Source of the DNA: Channa striata
Lineage: Eukaryota; Chordata; Actinopteri; Anabantiformes; Channidae
Assembly (NCBI GenBank): GCA_033026295.1
Contig: CM065172.1
Span: forward strand, 14,751,165 to 14,815,164
Reading direction: 5' to 3'
DNA length: 64,000 nucleotides
Positions 27,455 to 41,000 of the stretch are shown here, piece after piece. Position numbers and translations under genes: made by a program. A model generated the notes under the pieces. That model did not search any database and had not been told where the DNA came from. It saw only the letters and a list, made by a program, of their open reading frames with translations. Each line of letters begins with the position of its first letter. The first letter of the stretch is position 1.

Positions 27455-30400
27455 TCTGTCGAAGCGCAGGGGTGGGATGTCTGCTCAGTGCCAGGGGCTC
27501 TGACAATGATACGGTTCAGGTCAGAGAGAAGCTGTGAAAAAGAGAAATGCATAAAACCAGAAAGAGGGTGAGAAGGCCTGAACGGAGAGATGGGAAAATC
27601 AAGATGCATAAACAAGAGAGGGAGTAAAACACCAGAAAGGAACTGTTGTGATACTGGAGCCTTGAGGCCCTGCTGAATGCAGGGTGTGGTTGATCTCAGC
27701 GAGGGGGTATCAGCGTCGTGCGGTTTGACTCGTCTCGTTGCTTTATTTCCCATTTTCTCTTTATTTGCAGGTAGCAGGAGTGAGTTCCTAGTTGCAATAG
27801 ACCATCAAAGATATATTCTTCAAAGTCCATGAATTTCACTGATCTGTGTACATTTTCTTCGCACTCAGGAGCGACAGACATTAAATTCCGGAGTAAACTA
27901 AACTATAAGTTGTTTCACTGCTTCCATCCATCTTTTACACCGAGGATTGCAGTGGTTTAACCACACACGTGCTCAAGGCACGTTGCGCTAATTAGTCCAT
28001 ATCAAAGGGCATCCGGGCCAAGCCAGCAATGACTCAGGTGTGGAGCAACAATGACAATCTTGAGAAGCCTTCACTGCACAGGGCAAAGCCTGATCTTTCT
28101 GTGACGTCAACTGTCACATGAAACAAAGCTGAATCATCCTGGGGGTGAAAGTTTATTTCCACTGGTTTGTGTTAATAAAACAAACATGAATGAAACGGTG
28201 AATGGAAGGAGAGAATGAATAACAGCAGATAGGTGCAAATTATGAGCAGCTGCGGGTTTCTTTCCCAGAAGCATGTGGAAAGGGTAGGCACTAGGACCTG
28301 CAGCCACACCGGAGGGAGGGTGCCGCGTCGGGACACCACTCACTAAACTTTTAGAACAATCCATTTCCCAAAGAGTGTGGGAGGGAGGCAGACAGAAGTG
28401 GATGGCCAAAAACCTGGATTCACATCTTTAAAAGCAGACGCGTGGTTTGGAGTTTGGGATATTTCTACCCCCGGCCTGGAGACAGTGAGGGTGGAATATA
28501 GCAGAGTTTGTCTGGACGTTTTCACTCACTGGGGACAGAAGAGAAGGAGCATTACCAGGGTGGTGAGTCCTACCTTGTTCTATTAAAACCTTTAATTAAA
28601 CGTGCTGTGAATATGTGCAGGCATGTGCATATAAGTCAGAGAAAGAGAAGGGAGAAAACAAGAGTTTGTGTCAGAAGGTTTGTGTTAAAGTTTTCCTCAT
28701 ACCTGTCATTAAGTGAAAGTGGAGCCTCTGAATTGAGAGTGAAGTAAAAAGCAGCAAGTTTGTTCTCCATTGGGGGGGAGAAGCGTCTGGCTGACCATAA
28801 CACATGGAAGATAGTCAGAAAAGTTTAGATGAGTGACAAATTTATAGTTTGTGTGGCTCAGTCCTTTCAACATTTTCAGCCAGACAATGTAGATGGAGGG
28901 AGAGTTTAGGTGTTGGGGTTCTCCAAGCTTCAGTGGGAACCAGTTCACTGTTGAGGAAACTCCTGGGACATCAGGTTACCTTCTTTCTCTCTGTCTCCCT
29001 TTTTTTTCTAGCTGTCTCCCTCTCTCTGTCTCTCTCTCTTCTATTCTATCTGTCTTTCTCTCCGATCATGTTACACAACCCTCAAAGGACTTGGAGGTTC
29101 TGATGAGCTCCAGTGTCCAACACGAAGCATGTTGCTTAGGTTATCCTTACGTCTGGGTGGGGCCCGGTGCTTTCGTGGGTGTGCAGATGATCAGTTCTTT
29201 ATATTCTTATATGTATATTTGCGTGTAATTGTGTGTGTGTGTGCAAGCGTGTGTGCTAAACACAGACCTCATGCCTGCCACTCCTACTAGGGAATTCCTT
29301 TCGGGCTTTGACAGGGGAGGAATGTCACCACGGACCAACATTTACGCACACAAACAATCACCAAAGACTTCAACGGTGTCCTTTAGGTGCAGTAGTTTGA
29401 TCAGCCATGTTGGACCTGCTGTCTTACTTTCAACTTTCTTAAATCTGAATGTGTAAAAAAAAAAAAAAAGAAATGAAACATCCAGGTGTTGATGGATCAG
29501 AGTGTCAAAAATTCCCAAATGATCAAGCACATATCTGTATATCGTCTGCTTCTACAGCATTGTGCTGCGTGTGTGCACATCTGTTTTTAATAAGAAAACT
29601 TATCAAAAACTCTGAGTGTAGGCCAGCAAGTAAAGCTCTCAAGGGAGAAAGGTGCTCTGGTCTGTACGAAAATTTAAAATAGTTTACGAGCTTCAACTGT
29701 GCTGCCAGCGTGTTCCGGAGGGGAGCTGACTGTATTTTCATCACCTCTCTTTTTGTCCACAGAGGAAATGAAAACAGAAAGTTATCACAGCCTGACTGTA
29801 TATCTTATTACACATCTTACCAGATACTGTACTTAGTCATTGTGGTTAACACGTGATGATTCACAGCACATTCTCTTTGACTTCAACTATAACTTGATTG
29901 CATATATTATGTTGCTATGCAGACGTCAGCTAAACAGACTCTTTGGTCTTTATAGAGAATTATCCAACAAGAGTAGATTTTGTCTGGTGAACGTACCCCC
30001 TGTTTTGTACATTCAACTAATTCAAAAGCATATGGAGATGATTTCAGCATTAGTTAATCAAAACATGTGATGTTGCAACTGTTTACTGTTGTGCTACAGC
30101 ACAGACAATCATTCAGCAAACTACAACACATGAACTTGAACACACAGTAATTACATCTGCAATATTTAATTCCTTTGCCAATTTGTCCATTGGAATATGT
30201 ACATATAACTTGTACAGTGGGCCGTCTGCTAGTTCACCTGTCTGTCATTTAATGCAGAAATATCTAAAAACTCTCAGATCACTTTTATCAAAGTTCAGTT
30301 TGCCAAATCATATTCTTCCAACCCAGACATGCACCCAGTGGTTTTGCTAACACAGCTTAGGCTATAGAAACGCCTGTGTGTGTGTGGAGGGCAGATGGGC

Positions 30401-33400
30401 AGTGCTGTTTTCCCCTGCAGACAAAGATGTCTGTGATTATTCATGACCCTCTCAGGTTTCCCTTTGAAGCTGAATTACAGCTTTCCCTATGTTAGTACCA
30501 GTGTATATGTGTGTGTGTGCGTGTGTGTGTGTGAGACAGAGAGGAAAGTGAGATAAAATCCAAATATTGTACTGTACTCTTGCGTAACTACTATGGAACA
30601 TACACTGAAGAAATTTGAACATTGCATTCTGATAATTTATTTACACACCTTAATGTAACAATTTAAATCTTAATGTAATTTTACTTTACGGACAAATAGT
30701 CCTTTGTAGTACAGTAGGACATAATTTACATTGGAAATAATATCCTGGCATGTCATAATTTTTATACTTTATCATATAGTATGATTTATCAGTAGTGGGA
30801 GTTCATGACATCCATTTAGGAGAATGCATTTCACTGCATTCATGCATTAATAAATTGTAACCCTATTGGTAACTTATGATTAATCCTTAAAATAGAAATA
30901 TCTGATGAGGGAGAGTTGTGAGTTTTCTAAAATGGCTAAACAGTTAACACATTATTTGATGTTCCAAGATGTATTTGTATTCAGCTACTGTATTGTTTGC
31001 TGCTCTCCTCTGTGCAGACGTGACTTAATGCCAGTGGCGTTAACGGGCGTGCCAATCTGTGAAACTGTACTCACTCAGATTATGACAGAAGATCCACCTC
31101 TTAAAAACATAATGAATGGAATGATGAGAGCTGTCTCGACTGCAGATTGTTGTACAGGACACCTGGGCAGGGGAGAGGCGATGCCAGTACACCTGGACTT
31201 TCAATTTAGCTGTGGCCTAAAAATCATGAAAGATCACAACAATCTTTGAAATCATATTAAAATTAATTCATAAAGTAAAATAAACTGAATCCCTGTGAAT
31301 AACATGTTGACAATAAGCCAGAGTGTTGTTCCTGCAAACTCTAGTATAATATTAGCTTATGGTAATGCAGTTTCCAATTCCATTAAGTTTACTATTTCTT
31401 ATTATAAACAATTACTTTGCAACAACTGGAAAAAAAACAGGAATAAGTGAAAATCATTGTCTAGTTTTAAAACCATTTTTATTTGGCCTGTGTTTTACAA
31501 TTCAATCATTAATACAAGATAAACCATTTATTACTTGCACCCTAATATAGGTAATAATGTACAATGATTAGAGCTGAGAACTTGCATAAAGTTTCTCTTT
31601 CAGTATAAGGTCGTTACGGGGAGCATTTTTGCATTTGGTGTTAACATTTTGCGTTGCATGTGTTTAGTATCATACAGTATATGGCAATGATGCTCATGCA
31701 TAAACGCTGCAAATATTATAATGATACAGTAGGATTTGCAGGAATGCTTGTGGTGTCAACATGTCTATTTGCCTCTCCAACTCAAAGCAAGACTCAACGC
31801 ATAGCAACACGCTGGCTTCATGACAACAAAGTTTCACAATGTCTGGTGGCAGGGCCAAGGCAAATAAACAGAAAAAATCTCTGACTTTCGTTTAATGTGT
31901 TTGCTACTGTTTTGTGCATGTTCATTTCAATATAATTGAATAAGGAGAACCCTGGATACATTTTGGAAAAAGGGCTGGGCTTCAGACCACCTCAGCACCC
32001 CTACACATTACCCCCCCCTCCCCGAAAGTGGCGGAGTGGAACGATGTAACATGATCCAACGCACGTCAAATAACATTACTAGTCTTATCCTGTAGTAAGT
32101 GGCCCACATTACAACACTGCTCCTCATATCAGAAACTTGACACAAATACTATCACTACTAAAAAATCTGGGACGCTGCCAGCTGGCAGCCAGCAATAATT
32201 TAGGGTTTGTTCACACAGAGCAATGATGTTTGATCTATCCATCTTACAAGATTTCTTATGAGACCACAAATGCTTGAGGCACAATAATCACGATCTTCTG
32301 CCAGTTAGATACAGTGGTTAGTGGCTCGATTAGTGAAGGATGTATTCCAACACCTGTTCTCAATTTATAATGTGACTTGGAAGCATGCAAATCTAATCAT
32401 CCTCTGATCTGCTTTGCACTTTCCAAAAATATTGAATTCTACGGCATTAGGTTTCTCTTTATTTCGTCTTTCTGCTCTGATATTGGCAAATCGGTAGCAA
32501 CAATATTTCACGTGTTTTAAACTCCACGTTTAAGAAAACTGACTTGCTGAACATGCACTTGATGTTACTGTTTGGTACCGGGGAATAATTTGTGTCGCTG
32601 CATCCTGCTGTTAGGTTTTATCTCACAGTACACTGTCAAGAAGTTGCAGATTGATGAAAATACAAGGTATATAATAATAGTCTTGCTTTACAGCTCAAGA
32701 TGAAAAAATCTCTTTCTGTTTCTAAAAGGAACAGGTTTTAATATGTAGAACAAAGCTTCCCTGTTAGGGAAAGATGAGGAGGTGATAATTCATGGGTCAA
32801 ACCGGGAAACCCAGGCCCGGCTTTGGCTTTGCTTTGGGTCTCTAGAGCTGCCGTCTGGGACAAGTCAACACACAGAATGGGGTAAGAACATCTGGTGTAA
32901 AGTGAACCAGTTGAAGAGTTCTGTCTGGAATCAGTGGGAGAGGTAAGAGGTCAGAGTTCACACTCATTGTTGCGTCTTTGTTTGTGGAAGTAACAGGACG
33001 ATCTAGAGGTGGCTACAGGTCACTGAAGCAGTGAGTGGAAAATATGGCAGTGTGACATCACCTCCTGAGTTGCTCTCTGCAGTGATTCTTTTTTGGCGTT
33101 TTCTTTAAAAACAATATCTCACAATGTTTGGGAGAAATTCTATTCTAGAGAAATCACAGATCACATTGTAATTTACTGGATTTGCATAGAATTTTTGTGA
33201 GAGATGAAGGTTCTTTTATCCAAGCACCTTTTTCTACACTCCTTTCAACTCCTTTTGCACTGTGTCAAGAATAATACAGTCCTGTGTTTGTACTTCTCCA
33301 TACATCCAAATCCAGATCCAGGACTGTTAATGCAAGCCAGTTTTTGTTTGACTGTTGGAAATCTGATTTCGACAGGTGTTCCATCAAAGGCTTTTTTTAT

Positions 33401-33965
33401 CCTGTGCCTGTGTGAGTCTGTTTCTCTCCGTGCACATGTCTGTGTATGCACTATATATGCTTCAAAAAGTGACATCTAAATGTGCAGACATGCCTGCTCA
33501 TTCCACATTAAATGCCTCTATGACTTTCAGCTATGGTTCGTTCTCCCCTCATGCATGTGCACGCAGCCCAACCTCACAGTAGCTAATAAATCTCTGAATT
33601 ACTGAGGCTGTTCTTGCTGCTAGAATAACAGCACTGTGGTCTTAATCTGTTGACTTAGTGCACGTCTGCTGTTTTGAATTGTTTCACCGCAACTCTTTTT
33701 TTATGTGTGTGTGTACATTTGACTGATGTGATGACACTGTCTCACTCTCGCTTTCCTTTCCCTTCATCCCAATTGGTAGGTTGCCCAAAAGCTTGTCTGG
33801 ACATGAAACCCTCCCATGCTGCCATCGACAGAACAAGAATTCTTGATTTTTTAAATATTCAAATTAACTCCAAGCGATGAGATTTATGTAATTAGCATTT
33901 GCTATTTAAAAGACTTTAATGTGTGTTTTTAACCATGCAAAGATTCAATCAAGATCAAATTTACT

Positions 33966-33996
33966 CAAAACAAACAAACAAACAAACAAACAAAAA
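33966..33996. repeat. (CAAA)n microsatellite
   Basis: At least six CAAA units are present, directly upstream of the Tc1-like miniature element. Tetranucleotide repeats of this kind are often found beside insertions. Confidence 0.9.
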
Positions 33997-33999
33997 ATT

Positions 34000-34390
34000 T
34001 ATACATAAATTAATACAAAACTACCAGTCAAAGTTTGGACACATCTTCTCTCTCTAATGGTTTTCCTTTTTTTTCTCCAACCCCATTAAGGCAAGAAACC
34101 CCACAAATGAACCTGTGAAGTGAAAACCATTTCAGGTGACTGCCTCCTGAAGCTCATCGGGAGAATGTTAAGAGTGTGCAAAGCAGTAATCAAAGCAAAG
34201 GGCGGCTATTTTGAAGAATCTAAAATATAAAACAGGTTTTGAGTTAATTCACAATTTTTTCTTCACTACATAATTCCATATGTGTTCATTCATAGTTTAT
34301 AGTCTACAAATAGCCATGAAAGTAAAGGAAAAATATTAATGAGAAGGTTTTTTCCAAACTTTTGACTGCTAGTGTGTGTATGTATATATA
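34000..34390. mobile_element. Non-autonomous Tc1/mariner-like element (MITE-like)
   Basis: The left end reads ACTACCAGTCAAAGTTTGGA at 34020 and is followed by TCTAATGGTTTTCC. The right end (reverse complement) reads ACTAGCAGTCAAAAGTTTGG at 34373, then a block ending CTTCTCATTAAT. These are matching inverted ends of the dispersed fish family beginning 'ctaccagtcaaaagtttggacacacc'. The interior (about 350 bp) keeps family phrases such as AAAACCATTTCAGGTGACT and GTGTGCAAAGCAGTAATCAA but has no transposase frame, so it is an internally deleted or non-autonomous copy. AT-rich flanks make the exact ends and any TA target duplication uncertain. Confidence 0.7.
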
Positions 34391-35074
34391 TATATATAAA
34401 TATAAAAACCACACCTGTACATACACACATGTGTGTTGTACATGTGTTTGAAAAAATATGCATGTGTATACGAGTATGTATATGAATGTTTGTGTTGGAT
34501 ACGCATCAAACACAAATACGCCTTAGCCCCAAGGATACAAGTGAAGCCAATTATTATGCACTTATTTGGATTATGTTGATTTAGGAATGCACAGTATGCA
34601 GAAGGATGATCGACTGGCTAGTCAAAACAGATTGGTCTCCTGCACAACGGCAGAAATTCATCATCCTTCTTTGAGTTGTTTTAAGCCAATGATTATGCCA
34701 AAAACTACTGAGGTGTGAAGGACTTTACAAGCTATTTTCTCTGCTCTGCCTGAAAAACACTTTTGTCTGTCACTGAGTTTTGTTAAAATTTGGGGATTAA
34801 TATTGTGTAACGAGGAGTTTTGGGGATGATAATGTAGTAGGAAGCATTTTTGTCAGATGGATTCTCTGTTAAGCCTCTGCATCAAGCTCAGCAGTACATA
34901 TTAATTCATCCCCCGCTGTATCTCACACAGTCAGACATACTGGAAAGCAGCCACTTTCTTTTTTTCTCTACGGCTCTTCGCACACACTGAACATGGCATG
35001 TTGCTAACAGACAGAGGATGGGCCTGGGAGGTCCCACGCAGACAGGTGGTTGACTTCAGCTATAGAGGGAGAAA

Positions 35075-35099
35075 GGGAGGGAGGGAGGGGGCGGGAGGG
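35075..35099 (+). promoter_or_regulatory. Canonical G-quadruplex motif with GC box
   Basis: The + strand has six successive runs of at least three G, separated by single bases (GGGAGGGAGGGAGGGGGCGG and continuing GAGGG). This satisfies the usual four-run G-quadruplex rule. It also contains an Sp1-type GGGGCGGG. It is the most G-rich patch for many kilobases and lies about 11 kb upstream of the NGF coding exon. A promoter role is only a possibility, since no TATA box, CpG island or clear splice donor marks a first exon. Confidence 0.5.
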
Positions 35100-38000
35100 T
35101 GCTGGGGACCCACAGAGATAGGAAAGGCAGGGAAACAAATGCGGAGAGACAGAGCGATGTGGAGACCACACAGAACAGAAAATAACCAGGTCAAGTCTAG
35201 AGTGAGAGGGGTGAGACTGAAACTCAACCAATGCTGGGAGTGACAACAGCATCAGATTGTGCACCCACTCCAGAGGATTAATTACCGACTTGACAGGACC
35301 ACAGAGTTGATTCTACTGCTATGAATGTACAATTAAATGAAAAACAAAGCTGGACACAAAGTACTGCTGATCGAGTCCATGTTGCATTTTACATCTGAGG
35401 CAAAAGATTTCAGAAGTGAATCCTTACCTTGCATTAAAACACATGAAAGTCCTGCAGCTCTTTGTGTGCACTGGGAGGCTGTATTTGCACACAGCGGTGC
35501 TTTTAACTCATGTCAGTTCATGTCTGCACAGAACTCAGATTTAAACTCACGTCAGTTTGAATGTCTTAATTTAACTAATGTATTGTTGTTGTCAACCAGA
35601 GATTTTTGCATGCTAACCTAAAAAAGTTACATCATCATTTCTGCAAGTTTTTGATGATACAGAACTGGATAAATAAAATCTTTACGTAATGATGGTGATT
35701 AAAAAAAGGACTCATGCTCTCTGGGGACCACAAATGTCTGACAAACTTTTATACTGTAGCAACCCAGCCTGCCTGGACATGCTTGTCAACTACAGAGCCA
35801 TGTGTTAGTGAGTTGGGATTTGACCTTTTTGTAAAGAGGCTGCCAGTTTTTCACGACAGCTCTTTAAGGCCACATGGCAGCAAGATGTCACCATGTAAGT
35901 GAGGTTTATACTTATTTTATTTTAGTATTCTGGAGTGAAATACCTAATCCCTACAATCTCCAGGGGTGCTGTGATGGTTAGTTGATCTTTTGCCCCCTAC
36001 CACTGGGTTAAAAGAAAATTGAATTAGGTTCATCAAATCAAATCCATGTTACATGGAGTTAAAGCCATAGCTCACGCTCGCAGCAAGAGTGCTCGCTCAC
36101 TTACTTTAGAAGAAACTCACATTTGGTCTTTACCTTTATGTTAAATTTAGCTCATTATCAGAACATGCCAGGGAAACGTTTTGTTTACTGTGCGCTGCAT
36201 TCAATTATACAGTCTAAATATTAAATTTGGCAAAGCACTGTACATACGTGTGTGACGCACCATATACCCGAGCTACATCTTTGGGCCCACACCCATGCTC
36301 ATGGCATCAGAGTGTAGCTCCAGTGGGACGTAATGGAAAACGTGGGTGACTGACTGAGCACATCTGCCTATTTATGCCCATGTTTCACTTGTTCTGTTGG
36401 AAATTTACCTCCGTGACTCATTCCCAATCACTCCCCTGCTGTTTTGTTTATGACAACACGCCACGTGTCACACGCAAATCTATACGCACAATTTCATCAA
36501 GGGCAAAAGCTGTGAAAGATACATTGAAAGGTGTCATATTGCAAGATGAGTCAAATCAAAGTCAGGCTGATGAGATGACTCATACATTAGTCAGTGATGT
36601 TTGTTGGAAACATCACTGAGAAGTGTCTGTTTTAATCACATACATGCTGATGTGAGTGAGTCCCTGCTTGGACGACATACTGCAGACGCTTTTCAGGTTT
36701 GATTATGGCGGATTCCCCGAGAGTAAATAAGCCATATGAGCCACAGTGACTGTGGGGCAGTTGGAAAGTCGGTTTGTCTCTGGAGCAAATGGGGGACAAA
36801 TGTTGCTATTCTGTTAAAGCTATTACCAGAGGAGACACAGCAATGAAACTCCATGTGTCCTTTACTCCCCAGTGCTTTGTAACTACATGTAGCCTTTAAT
36901 CCTCCCTCCTTTCCTGTCCTTGATCTCTTCTTTGCGTCTGTTTCAGATACCCTACAACCTTGTGCGTCTTTACTCTTCTTCATTCCTTCTATCACATGCT
37001 TCTTTATTTGTTCATTTCTCAACACATTTCATTGCCCCTCTGCACCCCACCCTCCATTACTTTTTGCCTCTTCCCATCCCTTGATATTTCTAGTTCCTTC
37101 CTCTCCGTCCCTCTCTCTTCATCTTTCTCTGTGTCCAGACAGGCATTCTTGCCTCTGGCCTGCCTACTCTCACTGGGATCTTAGATTCTCACCAGGAAGG
37201 GGGAGTTATTACCACGACCATGCCAAGAGATTAACCACTTGTCATGAGAAGATTGTTGAATGTCAAGGTCATAAAAACTAGGGGTCTGGAAAACATGTTA
37301 ATCATTGTGTTCATCCTGCCTTCAAGGCCCGGTGGACTGGCCTCCCACGTCTGCTGATCCTCTGCATGGAGAGGGTGGGTTGACTGGGGATGGGCTCGGT
37401 CGTATGGAGGGAGCGAGAGGAAGACAAGGCCTTTCACAAACACAGAAAAGGTGCAATGGCTGCTTTTCCCTCATTGCCAAAAGAGCCTCATGCCTGAATT
37501 TCTGCTGGGGTTAATACAGCAGCGTAGAGTTCATCAAAAGGACAAACAGCAACAGAACACTGAAAATCATTGTCCATGAGGACGTTTGATCTAATAAAAG
37601 TAGTACAAGAAATTTTTTTAGGAATTCTAAAATGGTAACTTCTTTTCAGACCCACCTTTGTAGGTGAACAAATTATTGTTGACCACTGCTTAAAAATGTA
37701 ATCTTTCAATTTTGTTTCTGAATTTCTAAAACTATACTGTAACAAACTGACACAATATAGAGATGAAACAAAAATAATTGCTTAGCACAAGGTCAGTGTG
37801 CTCATTTGATACAAAATCTGTCTACTGGTATGTCTATTGTGTTACCATAGTGTTGATCCACTGTGAATACGTGTTTAGTTGATGCAGTTTCCAGTTTGTG
37901 ATCTGAATTACTTTAAGTTACCAAAATGTTGCCATAGTTGCATTTTTAATAAATAAAATGTATTCATAATCTAAGTGAAAGCATAATGTGTAACCCACCT

Positions 38001-41000
38001 GTTCATGACCATTCCATAACCTATTTTAACAAACGTTGTGTTCTGGGAAATTGCTAAGCCACATTATTAAACGGAAAAAGAAAAAAAAAACGTGATATTC
38101 TTTGGTGTACAAAGAGCTGCATTGTTTCAGTTTAAACTTGCTACTCTTCCCATCCTCTAAATGAAATTACTTTTGAACTGAATGTGAGCTAAAATTTTGT
38201 TTATTTTGGATTCCGTTCACAAACACCACAAGGATTCAATTTTTCTATTATGATGAATTGTTTTTTGACTTACTGTGGGACAATGTGTGACAGTAAGAAA
38301 AAGGCTGAGGTTAAGTTTCTGCTTTGTCTCAGGTTTGCCCTTGCAAAGAATAAATGACTCTGGAAGAAATGTGCCAAGAATTGGCCTAAAATTCTTACCA
38401 TATATAGAATCATGCATGGCTGAAGAAGTGTGAAATCTCAGCTGAAAAGAAGATAAAAAGATCTTCTTCAGGCCAGACTGATACAGGATACGCCTGTGGT
38501 TCCTGGAAGTGTGTTTTAGTCTTTTGGATGGAAACAGGGATGCTGTCAGTGTCGACATGCCTTTGGGCCTTCCTACGTTACAAAGAAAGGAAGACATTGT
38601 ACAGTGACTCAGAATACACATTTGCATATTATTCCACCTATTGTCTGACAGGTACGTGGAATTTATTGAATTTGTAGGTATTCACGTGCTTCTGAAGTGA
38701 ATTGGCACATGTTAAATCTGACATCTACCATAAAGTTGTAAGTGGCAGCGTGTGCAGACATAAGTCCACAGGCTGTAATTATCCCACTTTGAAGACAAAT
38801 TCTTTCCATTGGAAAAGCTAATTAAAATCCAATTGTCTGTGTGTTTGACATGTCTCTAGAAAAATATTTTTACAGCTTCCTAAGCAGTAGCCAATTATTT
38901 GTAGTCCACAACACTAAAAAATAAACACATGCGCAATCTGTGAGAAAGCCAAGTTGGAAATGAGATATAGGGAAAGGGTGTCTCCAGTGATCTCGGGTTT
39001 CCAGTGAGATTTTTTTTTATGGATTTGACCAATAAATGGTTGTGGAATTTTTCCAAAGCACAAGGAAATGATAGAGATGATCCACAAGACCCACAAGAGT
39101 TGTGCTCTGCACCTGCATACACTGTATGTTCGTGCACAATGTCGAAATCTGTTATCGCTGTTAGACACAGAAACAGCCATGTATCCAGCAAGTTACCTTC
39201 TAACTGTGAGAGAAAAGACGAGGGAACATTAGGTCAGATTCCAGGGAGAACCTGTGTAAATGAGAGACAGATTGACAGACAGACCAGGAAGAAACAGACA
39301 GAGCGAGGCATGAAGGAGCAGAGTGAAGATACTGGACCGTTGTCAGAGTTTCCTTTAGTTTCCACACCTTGGCTCCCTGTGTGTTTGATATTCTCAAGAT
39401 ACCCTGGACAAAATACCCTTCTGATGAAAAGAAACACATGTGTAAAATGTTCATATGTTAAATCTCACAGGCGCCAACTATAAATATAATACACACTTGC
39501 TAATCAAAACAAGACATGGAACACAAATACAGACTTCTTGATATCACCTCCTCGCTGCATGGCACCATGTTCATTTAGCGCTTACTTATAGTTCCATATA
39601 CTTGAAATAGTTGTTCATAAACCCTAAGGCTCCGATACAGTTCAGAGATATTGTTGGCAGCATATTGCTGAGCTGGGATACATTCAGTGGATGTGTGTGC
39701 AGTGAATTACGCGCCTCTGTGCAGCCAGCAGCATCAGTAAACTAAGTTGAATAGAAGGTCAGTCTTTTGAAAGCAACATGAGAAGTTTTTCTGAAATTGG
39801 AAATACGTTTACCTGCATGTTGTATATGCCAGGCACAGTTTATTGATGCACTCGGTAAACTCTTTATGCTCATACAAGAACTGCACGTTCTCCATGTTGC
39901 AGCAATTGTTAAGCTCATATTGTAACTCATAATATATTATAGCTCATATTGTACGATTTTGCACGATGAATGTTGTTAGTTCTGCATTTATTGCATCATT
40001 TGACACAGCATTGTGGTGACACGTGTGCCTGTTAGTTTGACAGTGCCTGTCACTTTCTTCCTGTGTCCTGAGGCCAGCACAGCAGAGTTCACTATTTGAA
40101 GTATTCCTGATGCACAACAGGTGCCTTTGTCCTCACAGCAAATGTCATTTAAAAATGGACACAATAGAAAGGACAGGACAGATGTTGGTCGCATTATGAA
40201 TGCCATATGTCTGACGTCTGATGGAGTTCACTTATAGTTTGTTCCACCACACGGGATGTAAAGTTATGTGAAGCTCAAAAAACAACGATGTAGAACAGTG
40301 TTAATATTGGGCTCTTTAACATGCAAGTACAGTATCAGCAATATTTATGAAAGAGACCAATTTGTCTTTGGACTGAAATGTTTATTAGCCACAGCAAGAC
40401 TAAAAACTCGTGTGTTTAGCCATGAATAGTTAATTTCACGCTGGGTCTTTATAGTAATATAGTTTACTGATATATTCATTATGTCTGGACTAATGGACCA
40501 CGAACCTGCGTATCCCACGTGTGGAACTTCGTGTTTCCGAGAACAGTAAGTTCACTGACTGCCTCTCAGGGGCATTCAGAGTGTAACTTAATTGTGCTTT
40601 TAAGAGCATGACATCATTTTGCGTGACAAAAAAATGTATTCATAGCTGTGTCTTGGCTGCAGGATTGGTTTCACATGGTGGCTTGTCTAAACTGTGACAG
40701 GCAGATTGTCTCTCCATAGATTACAAGTATCAGTTGGAATTGCGAATGTCAACAGTGACTAAACAAGATAAAGAAGCATTAAGCAGCTTTGTAAAATGCA
40801 AGGGAATCGTAAGACAGTACATCTGATGCACATGTGAATTCTGCTGAAACCTTCTCAAACACTGTTATTTAGCCCTCAGAGACTAATCCTTATAAGGCAT
40901 TAGCCGTTTCAACCTCTGATTAATGATCTTTAGATATTTTTTCTCTAAAAGAAATGTCTTCAAACATTTGGATGTGTGTAAAAAAGCAAAAGAGAACAAC

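Larger units (their letters stand above)
22591..33965. other. Gene-free stretch with scattered repeats
   Basis: No exon with recognisable protein content is visible. Structure is limited to one dispersed repeat copy (27115-27250), T/TC and GT tracts (27428-27454, about 29230-29250, about 30510-30534) and a short poly(A) run at 29455-29469. Open frames around 27093-27753 overlap the TC tract and translate to Lys/Arg/Glu- or Ser/Leu-rich low-complexity peptides. Confidence 0.6.

Noticed and set aside
26705..31490. Similar short phrases (GTCTAGTTTTAAAA, CTTTATTTGAACC / TTTTATTTGGCC) near 26710 and 31460
   Set aside because: The match is about 35 bp of A/T-rich sequence with no extension, too short to call a repeat pair.
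38217..38627. 136-codon open frame on the - strand
   Set aside because: Looked at as a possible transposase or pseudogene because of basic runs. No catalytic motif or recognisable family was found and no inverted ends flank it.
39004..39483. Open frame of about 155 codons on the + strand (first ATG at 39019)
   Set aside because: No domain, signal peptide or family resemblance. By rough stop-codon statistics a few frames of this length are expected by chance in 64 kb on both strands, and no good splice sites or promoter support it.
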